Part shown: positions 9,827-19,264 of the stretch, piece after piece
Position numbering within the stretch: position 1 is the first letter of the stretch
How the letters are laid out: each line of letters begins with the position of its first letter
Assembly (NCBI GenBank): GCA_025800435.1
Contig: JAOXRV010000653.1
Location: 1-43,506, forward strand
DNA length: 43,506 nucleotides
Reading direction: 5' to 3'
DNA from: Cellvibrionaceae bacterium
GTDB lineage: Bacteria > Pseudomonadota > Gammaproteobacteria > Pseudomonadales > Cellvibrionaceae
Made by a program: the position numbers and the translations under genes
Notes under the pieces: generated by a model
What the model was told of the DNA's origin: nothing
Seen by the model: only the letters and a program-made list of their open reading frames with translations
Database searches by the model: none

Positions 9827-9842
9827 TGGCCCGCTCTGTGCT
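9827..9842 (+). promoter_or_regulatory. Putative sigma-54 (-24/-12) promoter for torF-glnK-amtB
   Basis: TGGCCCGCTCTGTGCT fits the TGGCAC-N5-TTGCW layout, with GG and GC at the required spacing, upstream of a nitrogen-regulated gene set. Confidence 0.6.
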
Positions 9843-9926
9843 ATGTCCAGTGTAGGTGTTCACGTCAGGGCGTTTCTTTAAGATTGAGCCCAATAAAATT
9901 AAAAATGAAATGTTTGGAGACTAACA

Positions 9927-10640
9927 ATGAAAAAATTAATTAACTTTGCATCGATAGCAGCTCTGAGTTTTGCCGCCGCCCAGGCCGGCGCAGTCGAAAT
10001 CAGCGGCAATGTCGCCCTGACTACCGACTATAAATTCCGCGGTATTTCCCAAACCGATAATGACCCGGCTATTCAAGGCGGTTTTGATGTCGCCTTTGAC
10101 GGTGGCTTTTACGTGGGCACCTGGGCTTCTAATGTCGATTTTGCCGGCAGCCTAGAGCTGGATTACTACGCCGGCTTTGCCACCGATATCAGCGAAGGCG
10201 TGGGTATTGATGTGGGCGTTCTTTACTACGACTACCCCGGTACCGAAGGTGATGATGACTATGTTGAACTCTACGGTAGCGTTTCCTTCTCCGGCGCCAC
10301 CGTGGGCCTGAACTATTCGGATGATTACTACAATGAGACGGGAGAGTTCTTCTATCTCTATGGTGGCTATGAGTTTAGCTTGCCCGAAGACTTCAGCTTG
10401 GCGATTCACTACGGTTACAACGATTTAGATCGCAATGATGCCAATGCCAAACCCGGTGAAAATGTCTTCCTGACCAACAATGCAGACTCCTATGCGGATT
10501 ACAACATCACTATCAGCAAATCAGTGGCCGGGGTTGACCTGAGCCTGGGTTACTACGATACCGACCTCAGCACGGCTGAGTGTTCTGGTGAGAGCTGGTG
10601 TGACGGTTCGGTTATTTTTACGATAGCCAAATCTTTGTAA
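9927..10640 (+). CDS. TorF family putative porin
   Basis: 237 aa; signal peptide then VEISGNVALTTDYKFRGISQTDNDPAIQGGFDVAFDGGFYVGTWASNVDF, typical of this outer-membrane family next to glnK/amtB. Confidence 0.88.
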   Translation: MKKLINFASIAALSFAAAQAGAVEISGNVALTTDYKFRGISQTDNDPAIQGGFDVAFDGGFYVGTWASNVDFAGSLELDYYAGFATDISEGVGIDVGVLYYDYPGTEGDDDYVELYGSVSFSGATVGLNYSDDYYNETGEFFYLYGGYEFSLPEDFSLAIHYGYNDLDRNDANAKPGENVFLTNNADSYADYNITISKSVAGVDLSLGYYDTDLSTAECSGESWCDGSVIFTIAKSL

Positions 10641-10647
10641 ATGTTAG

Positions 10648-11019
<372 letters not shown>

Positions 11020-11097
11020 GCCTTAAACCCTTAATTAGCAAAGATCATTTTTAGCGGCCGACGGCCGCGATGGGATTCTTTTGTCTGGAGAAAATTG

Positions 11098-12348
11098 ATG
11101 GAAGCACAAGTTACGGAGTTAGCGTACGCCTTAGATACGTTTTACTTTCTTGTCTGTGGTGCCCTAGTTATGTGGATGGCAGCGGGTTTTGCCATGCTCG
11201 AAGCTGGCCTGGTACGGGCCAAAAACACCACTGAAATTTTAACCAAAAATGTCGCGCTGTTTGCGATTGCCTGCACTATGTACATGCTAATGGGTTACAC
11301 CATTATGTATGGTACAGCCGATTGGCTGTTGTCCGGAATAACGGGGGATGGTTTTACCGGAGCCGCCGAGCCCGCGAGCTATGCTCCGTCGGCGGATTTT
11401 TTCTTTCAGGTTGTGTTTGTGGCAACCGCTATGTCGATTGTCTCTGGTGCAGTGGCTGAGCGCATGAAACTGTGGGCCTTTTTGATCTTCGCGGTGTTTA
11501 TGACCGGCGTGATCTATCCCTTAGAAGGTTCTTGGACTTGGGGCGGCAAAGACGTCTTTGGTCTGTATAACCTGGGTGATCTGGGCTTCTCTGACTTTGC
11601 CGGTTCGGGCATTGTGCATATGGCTGGTGCAGCGGCTGCGCTGGCGGGTGTATTGGTACTGGGCCCCCGTAAAGGTAAGTATGGCCCCGGTAATATGATT
11701 ACCCCCATTCCCGGTTGTAACCTGCCACTGGCTACTTTGGGTACTTTTATCCTGTGGTTGGGCTGGTTCGGCTTTAACGGCGGCTCGGTACTGGCTACCG
11801 CCAGTGTAGAGAGCGCCAACAGTGTTGCGGTGGTATTTATGAACACCAACGCCGCCGCTGCCGGTGGTTTGATTGGCGCTCTGTTAGTGGCTCGCCTCAA
11901 GTTTGGCAAGGCCGATCTGACCATGGCCCTCAACGGTGCCCTGGCTGGCTTGGTTGCCATTACCGCTGAGCCTTCTACACCTACCCCACTGGTCGCAACC
12001 CTGTTTGGTATGGCTGGCGGTGTACTGGTTGTGTTTAGTATCCTGACCCTGGATCGCCTGAAAATTGATGATCCCGTTGGTGCTATCTCAGTACACGGTG
12101 TGGTTGGTCTGCTGGGCCTGCTGCTGGTGCCTCTGACCAACCCGCTGACTGAGGATGGCGGTGCCAGCTTTAGCGGCCAGATTATCGGTGCCCTGACCAT
12201 CTTTGGCTGGGTATTTTTGGCCAGCCTGGTGGTGTGGGTACTTATCGATAAGCTGCTGGGTGTGCGTATCAGCGAAGAAGAAGAATACGAAGGCGTGGAC
12301 CTGGTGGAATGTGGTATCGAGTCCTACCCTGAGTTCACCGTTAAATAG
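11098..12348 (+). CDS. amtB: Ammonium transporter AmtB
   Basis: About 417 aa; MWMAAGFAMLEAGLVRAKNTTEILTKN, HMAGAAAALAGVLVLGPRKGKY, WLGWFGFNGGSVL, SVHGVVGLLG. Confidence 0.95.
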   Translation: MEAQVTELAYALDTFYFLVCGALVMWMAAGFAMLEAGLVRAKNTTEILTKNVALFAIACTMYMLMGYTIMYGTADWLLSGITGDGFTGAAEPASYAPSADFFFQVVFVATAMSIVSGAVAERMKLWAFLIFAVFMTGVIYPLEGSWTWGGKDVFGLYNLGDLGFSDFAGSGIVHMAGAAAALAGVLVLGPRKGKYGPGNMITPIPGCNLPLATLGTFILWLGWFGFNGGSVLATASVESANSVAVVFMNTNAAAAGGLIGALLVARLKFGKADLTMALNGALAGLVAITAEPSTPTPLVATLFGMAGGVLVVFSILTLDRLKIDDPVGAISVHGVVGLLGLLLVPLTNPLTEDGGASFSGQIIGALTIFGWVFLASLVVWVLIDKLLGVRISEEEEYEGVDLVECGIESYPEFTVK

Positions 12349-12458
12349 CCCCACTGGGCGGCCCCAGGGTCGCCCTTGTTACAAGAGGTTGAGGGTGAGG
12401 GTGATTTTTAGCCCTATATTGTGTATCTTTGTCGCCTTAACGCGTTACCCAACTATAG

Positions 12459-12806
<348 letters not shown>

Positions 12807-12813
12807 AGTTTTT

Positions 12814-12839
12814 AAGCCCGGCATCGCCGGGCTTTTTTT
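12814..12839 (+). terminator. Rho-independent terminator after second P-II gene
   Basis: aagcccggc-atc-gccgggctttttttg. Confidence 0.85.
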
Positions 12840-13143
12840 GATCTTTCTGTTTGTTTTTCTGTTTGATTTCCCGTTCGAAAATCTCCCAAATATCCGCCTA
12901 TATTAAACGCTTGTTCCGCCTAGTTTTGCCTCGGCAAACAGTTGCCTGTGGGTACTGTTTTTATACTTGCCTAATTAATCAGTTCTCGGTCTTTCGTGTC
13001 ATTCGCGCCTAAACTGCCACCAAATTACGCAAATAGAAATTTAGGCGAAATAATTTTTTAAAAAATAAACTGGCCGCCATTGCAGTGCCTAACAGTTGGG
13101 CTATACCTAAACGGTAGGGTGCTTTCTTAGGGTGTTTTACACA

Positions 13144-13416
13144 ATGGCAACAGTGAAAGATCAAAATAAAATCAGTAACAAAGAAAAACTATTAAGCGAA
13201 GAAAAAACAACAGTGCAAACGGGACTTGAGTCACTGGCAAAACTAGATAAGGAGAATGCCTTTAGCCCCAACTGCCGAGCCGAGCTGCGCGATGAATTAG
13301 AGCGCCAGGTGGAACAATTTTTACAACAGGGTGGTGAGATCAAAAAGATTGAGCCCAATGTCATGGCCGACCCGCCCAAAAAACCGACGAGTAATTACGG
13401 CTCGCGGCCAATTTAA
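13144..13416 (+). CDS. sutA: SutA-like RNA-polymerase-associated regulator
   Basis: C-terminal half ELERQVEQFLQQGGEIKKIEPNVMADPPKKPTSNYGSRPI strongly resembles the C-terminus of Pseudomonas SutA (from memory); locus also lies near glnK/amtB as in Pseudomonas. Confidence 0.75.
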   Translation: MATVKDQNKISNKEKLLSEEKTTVQTGLESLAKLDKENAFSPNCRAELRDELERQVEQFLQQGGEIKKIEPNVMADPPKKPTSNYGSRPI

Positions 13417-13429
13417 TAACAGCACGTCG

Positions 13430-14152
13430 CTATACCCTCTGCAGCCGTTGCACGGCTGCGGGGATTTGTTTTAGTGATGTCACCTCAATAGTTGGACGGA
13501 AGTCCTGTTCTTGCCAAGTCTCCCCTTTGCGATTAAACCACAAACTGTGCATACCGATGGCATAGGCACCATATATGTCATCGTGGGGGTGGTCGCCAAT
13601 ATGCAGAGCTTGCTCCGGGCTTACTCCAAAATGATCGAGCGCCGCTTCAAACGGTGCCGCTTCGGGTTTGCCAACCCCCAGGGCTTCGGCGCTGATATGG
13701 CGGCTAAAGTAATTGTCCAGGCCCAGGCGGGTGCTGCAGGCATTGCCGTTGGTGATGGCGACCAGCGGGTACTCGGTGCTCAAGGTTTTTAATACCGCTA
13801 GGGCCGAGTCAAAATAAACCGGTTGGTGGCGCAGCACCATAAACTCAGCAAATGCCTTTTCGCTGATGGCGCTGGCCTCGGTTTCGCTGTAACCGACCTG
13901 GCCCAATAGATGCGCCAGTGAGCGGCGGCGCATGGTACCAATTTGGTGGCGCATCTGCGGCTGTTCGGCCAATATCGCCTTCCAATAGCCGAGCCGGGCT
14001 TGAAATAGGCTCATCACATCGCCGTACTGCTCGGTAAGCTTAGGGGCAATCTCTTGCAACAAACCGTAGACACCTGTCTCCGCATCCATCATTACCTGTT
14101 TGGTCGACCACAGGGTGTCGTCTAGGTCAAAGCAGATCAATTTTAACTTCAT
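13430..14152 (-). CDS. HAD family hydrolase
   Basis: From internal ATG: MKLKLICFDLDDTLWSTKQVMMDAETG...VAITNGNA...GVGKPEAAPFEAAL...HIGDHPHDDIYGA; adjacent to xerC as in Pseudomonas. Confidence 0.9.
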   Translation of the reverse strand: MKLKLICFDLDDTLWSTKQVMMDAETGVYGLLQEIAPKLTEQYGDVMSLFQARLGYWKAILAEQPQMRHQIGTMRRRSLAHLLGQVGYSETEASAISEKAFAEFMVLRHQPVYFDSALAVLKTLSTEYPLVAITNGNACSTRLGLDNYFSRHISAEALGVGKPEAAPFEAALDHFGVSPEQALHIGDHPHDDIYGAYAIGMHSLWFNRKGETWQEQDFRPTIEVTSLKQIPAAVQRLQRV

Positions 14153-14156
14153 GGGC

Positions 14157-15053
14157 TTAATCGCCGTCGTCTTGGGCCCGGGGGTGGGCTTTATCGTAAA
14201 CCTTGGCCAGGTGCTGAAAATCCAAATGAGTATAGACCTGGGTGGTGGAAATATTGGCGTGGCCCAGCAGCTCTTGTACCGCGCGTAAATCGCCGCTGGA
14301 TTCCAAAATATGGCTGGCAAATGAGTGGCGCAACATATGTGGGTGCACCTGGCTGCCCTTTTGCAAGCTCTGGGCACTAAAGCGAGCCTGAATGGCGCGG
14401 CGGCTTAAGCGTTTGCCGCGTTTGCTGATAAACAGCGCCTGCTCATGGTGTTCGGCAACGGCGCTGCGCATTTTGAGCCAGGCCTTTATCGCCGCTATGG
14501 CCTGTTGGCCCAGTGGTAATAAACGTTGTTTTTGGCCCTTGCCGGTAACCTGTACAGTGGCGGCGGCAAAATCCAAACCGCCGAGGTCGAGCGTGTGGGT
14601 CTCGGCCAGGCGCAGGCCCGAGGAGTAGATCAACTCCATAATGGCTTTATCCCGTGCGGCAATAAAATCGTCGTCGTGCTCTAGCTCTAAAAAGCTAGCC
14701 ATCTGGTCAACATCCAAAGTTTTGGGCAGGGGCTTGGGGGTTTTGGGGGCGCGTATGCCGGTGCTGGGATCGGCGTTGAGCCAACCTTGCTTAATGGCAA
14801 ATAAAAACCAGGCGCGCAGGGCCGAGAGCCAGCGTTGCAAACTGCGCCCGGCCAGGCCGCGCCGGTGCAACTGGGCCAGTGCTTGGCGAATGGCCAGGCT
14901 GTCGATATCTGCTAGGCTGTGCAACTCTCGCTGGCGGCAGAAATCCACCAGCTTATCGATATCGCGGCGGTAGCTGTCCAGGGTGTGGGGCGATACCTGG
15001 CGCACCTGTTGGAGGTAGTCGAGAAAGGCCTGGCGCTGCTTGAGTAATTGCAC
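14157..15053 (-). CDS. xerC: Tyrosine recombinase XerC (GTG start)
   Basis: VQLLKQRQAFLDYLQQVRQVSPHTLDSYRRDIDKLVDFC...SSGLRLAE...HMLRHSFASHILESSGDLRAVQELLGHANISTTQVYTHLDF. The track ORF start is upstream and overlaps the preceding gene, so GTG at 15053 is preferred. Confidence 0.93.
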   Translation of the reverse strand: MQLLKQRQAFLDYLQQVRQVSPHTLDSYRRDIDKLVDFCRQRELHSLADIDSLAIRQALAQLHRRGLAGRSLQRWLSALRAWFLFAIKQGWLNADPSTGIRAPKTPKPLPKTLDVDQMASFLELEHDDDFIAARDKAIMELIYSSGLRLAETHTLDLGGLDFAAATVQVTGKGQKQRLLPLGQQAIAAIKAWLKMRSAVAEHHEQALFISKRGKRLSRRAIQARFSAQSLQKGSQVHPHMLRHSFASHILESSGDLRAVQELLGHANISTTQVYTHLDFQHLAKVYDKAHPRAQDDGD

Positions 15054-15066
15054 ATGGCCCCCGCGG

Positions 15067-15744
15067 TTAGCCCATATGTTTGGGTATGGTACGGTTGAGC
15101 ATATCGGCAATATAAGACAGGAATAGCGTGCCCATACTGGAGCGATAGTACTCGCTATCGCGGTTGCCAACGGCCAGCAGGCCAAAGCAGTTGCCGTGAA
15201 TCAGCGGTGCAATCGCGGCAGAGCCAACCTTGGCCGCATCGTTTTCAAATAAATAGTGAACTGTGTTGCCATCGAAGTGGCCGCAGCTGGCCTTGCCGGA
15301 TTTAATTATTTTACCCAGCGGCTCGCGCGCTTCGCTCAAGCTCACCACCCGCGCTGGCCCCGCCTGCAGCTCGCTGTCATTGCTGAACAATAACAGGGTG
15401 GTGTAGTGAACTTTAAAATCACTGTTAAAGCTGTAGTACAGGGCGTCGGCCACATCACCCAGGTCTTGGGCTTCCATCAAGGCCAGTACTAGGCGTTTGG
15501 TTTTATCAAACAGCTTGTCGTTATCTCGGGCATTGTCGAGCAGATTGCTGAGACGGTGGCGCATTTCAATATTGCGCTCGCGCAGTACCGCCACCTGGCG
15601 CTCGACCAGGGAGATGGCGCTGCCACTGGCGTGGGGCAAGGTAATATCGGCCAGCAGATTGGGGTGTTGCGTAAAGAAGTCTTGGTTTTGTTTTAAAAAC
15701 TCGATCACTTCCTGCTCATCGATTGCGCTGTCGGTATCGCTCAT
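15067..15744 (-). CDS. DUF484 family protein
   Basis: 225 aa; EVIEFLKQNQDFFTQHPNLLADITLPHASGSAISLVERQVAVLRERN, between xerC and dapF as in pseudomonads. Confidence 0.92.
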   Translation of the reverse strand: MSDTDSAIDEQEVIEFLKQNQDFFTQHPNLLADITLPHASGSAISLVERQVAVLRERNIEMRHRLSNLLDNARDNDKLFDKTKRLVLALMEAQDLGDVADALYYSFNSDFKVHYTTLLLFSNDSELQAGPARVVSLSEAREPLGKIIKSGKASCGHFDGNTVHYLFENDAAKVGSAAIAPLIHGNCFGLLAVGNRDSEYYRSSMGTLFLSYIADMLNRTIPKHMG

Positions 15745-16571
15745 ATCTTAACTTGTCCGTGAAAAACTGTAGTGGCCGGCCCGCTCATAATAACGGCCTC
15801 ATCCCCACCCGGCCAGCTGATTTGCAAGCTGCCGCCGGGCAGGTTGACCTTAACTTGCTGATCCAGCAAACCCTGTATACGGCCGGCGACCACCGCCGCA
15901 CAGGCGCCGGTACCACAGGCCAGGGTTTCGCCCACACCGCGCTCGTACACGCGCAGATTAATCTCAGTGGGTGACAGCAGCTGCATAAAACCCGCGTTAA
16001 CCCGCTTGGGGAAGCGGCTGTGACCCTCTATTTGCGGGCCCCAATCTTCCACTGGAGCGGTCTCGGTATCGTCCACCAAGGTGACGGCGTGGGGGTTGCC
16101 CATGGATACCGCGCCAATATTGATATCGCCGTGTGCCAGCTGCAGTGGGTACACCGGGGCTTGATGCTCAGCGTTAAAGGGCAGGCTCACGGGGCTTAGC
16201 TCGGGGCGGCCCATATCCACACTGACATCGCCATTGGCCAATACGTTCAATACCATAATGCCGCCGGCGGTTTCGACCTTGATGCGGGCTTTGCCGGTGA
16301 GCTTGCGCTCGCGCACAAACTTGGCGAAGCAGCGGGCGCCATTGCCGCAGTTTTCCACCTCGCTGCCGTCGCAGTTAAAGATGCGGTATTTAAAATCCAC
16401 ATCCGGGCGACTCGGCAGCTCCACCATCAGCAGTTGATCGCAGCCGATACCGAAGCGGCGGTCGGCAAGCTTTTTAATTTTGTCTTTGCTCAGGCGAATG
16501 CGCTGGCTGACTGCGTCAATCATCACGAAGTCATTGCCAAGGCCGTGCATTTTAGTGAATCTCAGTCTCAC
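15741..16571 (-). CDS. dapF: Diaminopimelate epimerase
   Basis: 276 aa; MRLRFTKMHGLGNDFVMIDAV, FNCDGSEVENCGNGARCFAKFV, ERGVGETLACGTGACAAVVAG. Confidence 0.96.
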   Translation of the reverse strand: MRLRFTKMHGLGNDFVMIDAVSQRIRLSKDKIKKLADRRFGIGCDQLLMVELPSRPDVDFKYRIFNCDGSEVENCGNGARCFAKFVRERKLTGKARIKVETAGGIMVLNVLANGDVSVDMGRPELSPVSLPFNAEHQAPVYPLQLAHGDINIGAVSMGNPHAVTLVDDTETAPVEDWGPQIEGHSRFPKRVNAGFMQLLSPTEINLRVYERGVGETLACGTGACAAVVAGRIQGLLDQQVKVNLPGGSLQISWPGGDEAVIMSGPATTVFHGQVKI

Positions 16572-16589
16572 TGGGTATTCCTTTTGCCC

Positions 16590-17846
16590 TTATTGGTCCG
16601 GTAATAGCTGCTCTTGGGCAAATAACTCGGCGATTGTCTCGCGCCGGCGCACCAGGTGGGCACGCTCGCCATCGACCATTAGCTCGGCCGCCCGCGGCCG
16701 GGTATTGTAGTTAGAACTCATGGTAAAACCGTAGGCGCCGGCGGACATGACCGCTAGGTAGTCGCCGGCGGCCAGCGCAAGTTGGCGGTCTTTGGCCATA
16801 AAATCCCCAGTTTCGCACACCGGGCCCACTAAGTCCCAGCTTTGGCTGTCGCCAGCACGCGTTTGCAGGGGCAGTACCTGCTGCCAGGCCTGGTATAGAG
16901 AGGGGCGAATATTATCGTTCATGGCCGCATCGATAATGGCGAAGTTCTTGTGCCCGGTGGGTTTTAGGTATTCCACCTGGGTCAGCAGCACCCCGGCATT
17001 GGCCACAATAGAGCGGCCCGGCTCAAAAATAAGTTGCAATGGCGTCCCGCCGCGTTGGTCGAGTCGGGCTTCTACCGCGGTAACCAAATCGGCAATGGCC
17101 GGTGGCGCTTCATCTTGGTAGCGCACGCCCAGGCCGCCACCCAAGTCTAGGTGCTCTAGCTCAATGCCATCGCTCGCTAATTGATCGGTAAGGGCCAGCA
17201 GCCGCTCCAGCGCATCCAGAAAGGGGGGCAGCTCGGTCAGCTGGGAGCCGATATGACAGTCGACCCCTTTAATGGCCAGGCTCGGCAGCTCGGCTGCACG
17301 CCGGTATACGGCGGGCGCCTGCTGGATATCGATGCCGAATTTGTTCTCTTTTAGGCCGGTAGAGATATAGGGGTGGGTTTTGGCGTCTACATCTGGGTTT
17401 ACCCGCAAAGAAATAGGGGCCACGGTTCCCTGGGCCGCCGCCACTTCGGCCAACAGCTCTAACTCGCTGGCCGATTCCACATTAAAACAGTGGATGCCCA
17501 CCTCTAACGCGCGGGCCATTTCCCCGGCTTTTTTGCCAACCCCAGAGAAAACAATGCGCTCGGGCTTGCCGCCGGCGGCCAATACTCGCTCTAGCTCGCC
17601 TTCAGAGACGATATCAAAACCGGCCCCCAGTTGGGCCAGCTCGGCCAGAATGGCCAGGTTTGAGTTGGCCTTAACCGCGTAACAGGCCATGCCGCGCCCT
17701 GCCAAGGCGTCGGCATAGGCCAGGTAGTTGCGGCGAATGGTGGCCCGGCTGTAGACATAGCAGGGGGTGCCGTACTGCTCGGCAATGGCTGTTAATGAGG
17801 TTTGCTCGGCCATCAGGCCGTTGTCGCTATAGTGAAAGTCTTGCAT
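16590..17846 (-). CDS. lysA: Diaminopimelate decarboxylase
   Basis: 418 aa; YGTPCYVYSRATIRRNYLAYADAL, CYAVKANSNLAILAELAQLGAGFDIVSEGEL, HIGSQLTEL, GPVCETGDFMAKDR. Confidence 0.96.
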   Translation of the reverse strand: MQDFHYSDNGLMAEQTSLTAIAEQYGTPCYVYSRATIRRNYLAYADALAGRGMACYAVKANSNLAILAELAQLGAGFDIVSEGELERVLAAGGKPERIVFSGVGKKAGEMARALEVGIHCFNVESASELELLAEVAAAQGTVAPISLRVNPDVDAKTHPYISTGLKENKFGIDIQQAPAVYRRAAELPSLAIKGVDCHIGSQLTELPPFLDALERLLALTDQLASDGIELEHLDLGGGLGVRYQDEAPPAIADLVTAVEARLDQRGGTPLQLIFEPGRSIVANAGVLLTQVEYLKPTGHKNFAIIDAAMNDNIRPSLYQAWQQVLPLQTRAGDSQSWDLVGPVCETGDFMAKDRQLALAAGDYLAVMSAGAYGFTMSSNYNTRPRAAELMVDGERAHLVRRRETIAELFAQEQLLPDQ

Positions 17847-17884
17847 CTTGGTATTTCTTAGAATAGATGATCGGCTGAGAGAAC

Positions 17885-18025
17885 TCAGTTGGCTTTGGCT
17901 TTGGCTTGCTCGCTCTGGTCGGTCTCAGCTGTCTCTGTGGGCAGCTGCAAAGGCCCTTTTTGGCCACAGGCGCTCAGTGCCGCCATAGCGGCCAGCAGCA
18001 GGCCAACTTGGATGATGTGTTTCAT
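17885..18025 (-). CDS. lptM: LptM/LppL-like small lipoprotein
   Basis: Not in the ORF track; read by hand as MKHIIQVGLLLAAMAALSACGQKGPLQLPTETAETDQSEQAKAKAN (46 aa); lipobox LSAC followed by GQKGPLxLP; located between lysA and cyaY. Confidence 0.85.
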   Translation of the reverse strand: MKHIIQVGLLLAAMAALSACGQKGPLQLPTETAETDQSEQAKAKAN

Positions 18026-18183
18026 GGTGTACTACCTGTCTGTTAATGGGCAGAGTATACGGGAAAGGCCGTTTGGGTTAAATCCACGGCTTTGCCCAAG
18101 CAAAAAGCATGGTTTTTCAGGGGCTTGAGTAAAAGCGCTGGGGCGGCGATACTCGGGCTCAAACGGTTTATGGAACAGTTAAA

Positions 18184-18507
18184 ATGAACGAAGCAGAGTT
18201 TATGGCCCAGGCCGAAGCGACTATGATGCAATTAGAAGACGCCATCGATACTGGCGATGGGGCCCTGGACTATGAAAGCAACGGCAGCGTGCTCACCATC
18301 GAGTGTGAGGACAGTGCCACCCAGGTCATTATTTCGCGTCAACTGGCCACTCGGGAAATTTGGGTGGCGGCCAAGTCTGGCGGCTATCACCTGGGCTGGC
18401 AGGCCGGGCAGTGGCACTGTGCCAGCAGCGACGAGAGTTTGATCCAGCTATTGGAGCGAGTCCTAACTGAGCAGTCCGATGGGCCAGTTAGCTTGGGGCA
18501 TGTCTAA
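18184..18507 (+). CDS. cyaY: Frataxin-like iron donor protein CyaY
   Basis: 107 aa; MNEAEFMAQAEATMMQLEDAIDTGDGALDYESNGSVLTIECEDSATQVIISRQLATREIWVAAKSGGYHLGWQAGQW. Confidence 0.92.
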   Translation: MNEAEFMAQAEATMMQLEDAIDTGDGALDYESNGSVLTIECEDSATQVIISRQLATREIWVAAKSGGYHLGWQAGQWHCASSDESLIQLLERVLTEQSDGPVSLGHV

Positions 18508-18536
18508 AAATAAAGTATAGAGAAAGGCTTACTATA

Positions 18537-19226
18537 ATGGTGAATTATAAAGTGCAGGGCAATGTTGCTCTGATTGAAATTGATAACGGTAAGGTGAACG
18601 CCTTGTCGCCAGCGGTGATCGCTGCCTTTAACGAGTGTTTGGATAAGGCCGAGGCCGATGCTAAAGCGGTGGTGTTTACCGGCAGCCCCGGTATTCTCTC
18701 CGGCGGTTACGACTTGACGGTGATGCAACAGGGAATCGAGGCCGCGCGCGAGCTGGTCAATGCGGGCTCGTGCCTGACCCGCCGCCTGCTGGCCTTCCCC
18801 TATCCTGTGGTTGCGGCCTGTAATGGCCACGCCATCGCCAAGGGGGCATTTTTGTTATTGGCGTCCGACTACCGCATTGGGGTGGCCGGCGATTTTAAAA
18901 TCAGCCTCAACGAAGTGGCCATCGGCATGACCATGCACCATGTGGGGATTGAGTTGTGTCGGGGGCGTTTGGCACCGATGTATATAAACCGAGCAGTGAT
19001 CAATGCTGAGGTGTTTAATCCCGAGGGGGCAATTAACGCGGGCTTTTTAGATGGCACCGTGGCCGATCAGGCCGAGTTGCAAGCGGCCGCTATGGCCCAG
19101 GCCGAGCAGATGATGAGCTTGAACCTGCCCGCCTTTAAAGCCACTAAATTAAAAAGCCGGCGCCAGTGGTTGGAGAAACTCGATTGGGCCATTGCCGAAG
19201 ACTATGCGGCAAAGCCGCTACCCTAG
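18537..19226 (+). CDS. Crotonase/enoyl-CoA hydratase family protein
   Basis: 229 aa; VALIEIDNGKVNALSPAVIAAFNECL...VVFTGSPGILSGGYDL...VVAACNGHAIAKGAFLLLASDYRIG. Confidence 0.9.
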   Translation: MVNYKVQGNVALIEIDNGKVNALSPAVIAAFNECLDKAEADAKAVVFTGSPGILSGGYDLTVMQQGIEAARELVNAGSCLTRRLLAFPYPVVAACNGHAIAKGAFLLLASDYRIGVAGDFKISLNEVAIGMTMHHVGIELCRGRLAPMYINRAVINAEVFNPEGAINAGFLDGTVADQAELQAAAMAQAEQMMSLNLPAFKATKLKSRRQWLEKLDWAIAEDYAAKPLP

Positions 19227-19264
19227 GCTTTAATAGGGGCTGCATTCCGTAAGGGGGGCACGCT

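Noticed and set aside
11514-12200. 228-aa antisense ORF within amtB
   Set aside because: Low-complexity Pro/Ala/Arg translation opposite a well-conserved gene; shadow ORF.
13430-14377. Full-length 315-aa start for the HAD hydrolase
   Set aside because: The N-terminal ~75 aa are out-of-frame xerC sequence; homologous sequence begins at MKLKLICFDLDDT (14152).
14157-15185. Upstream ATG start of xerC at 15185
   Set aside because: It would overlap the DUF484 gene by over 100 nt; the conserved XerC sequence begins at the GTG at 15053.
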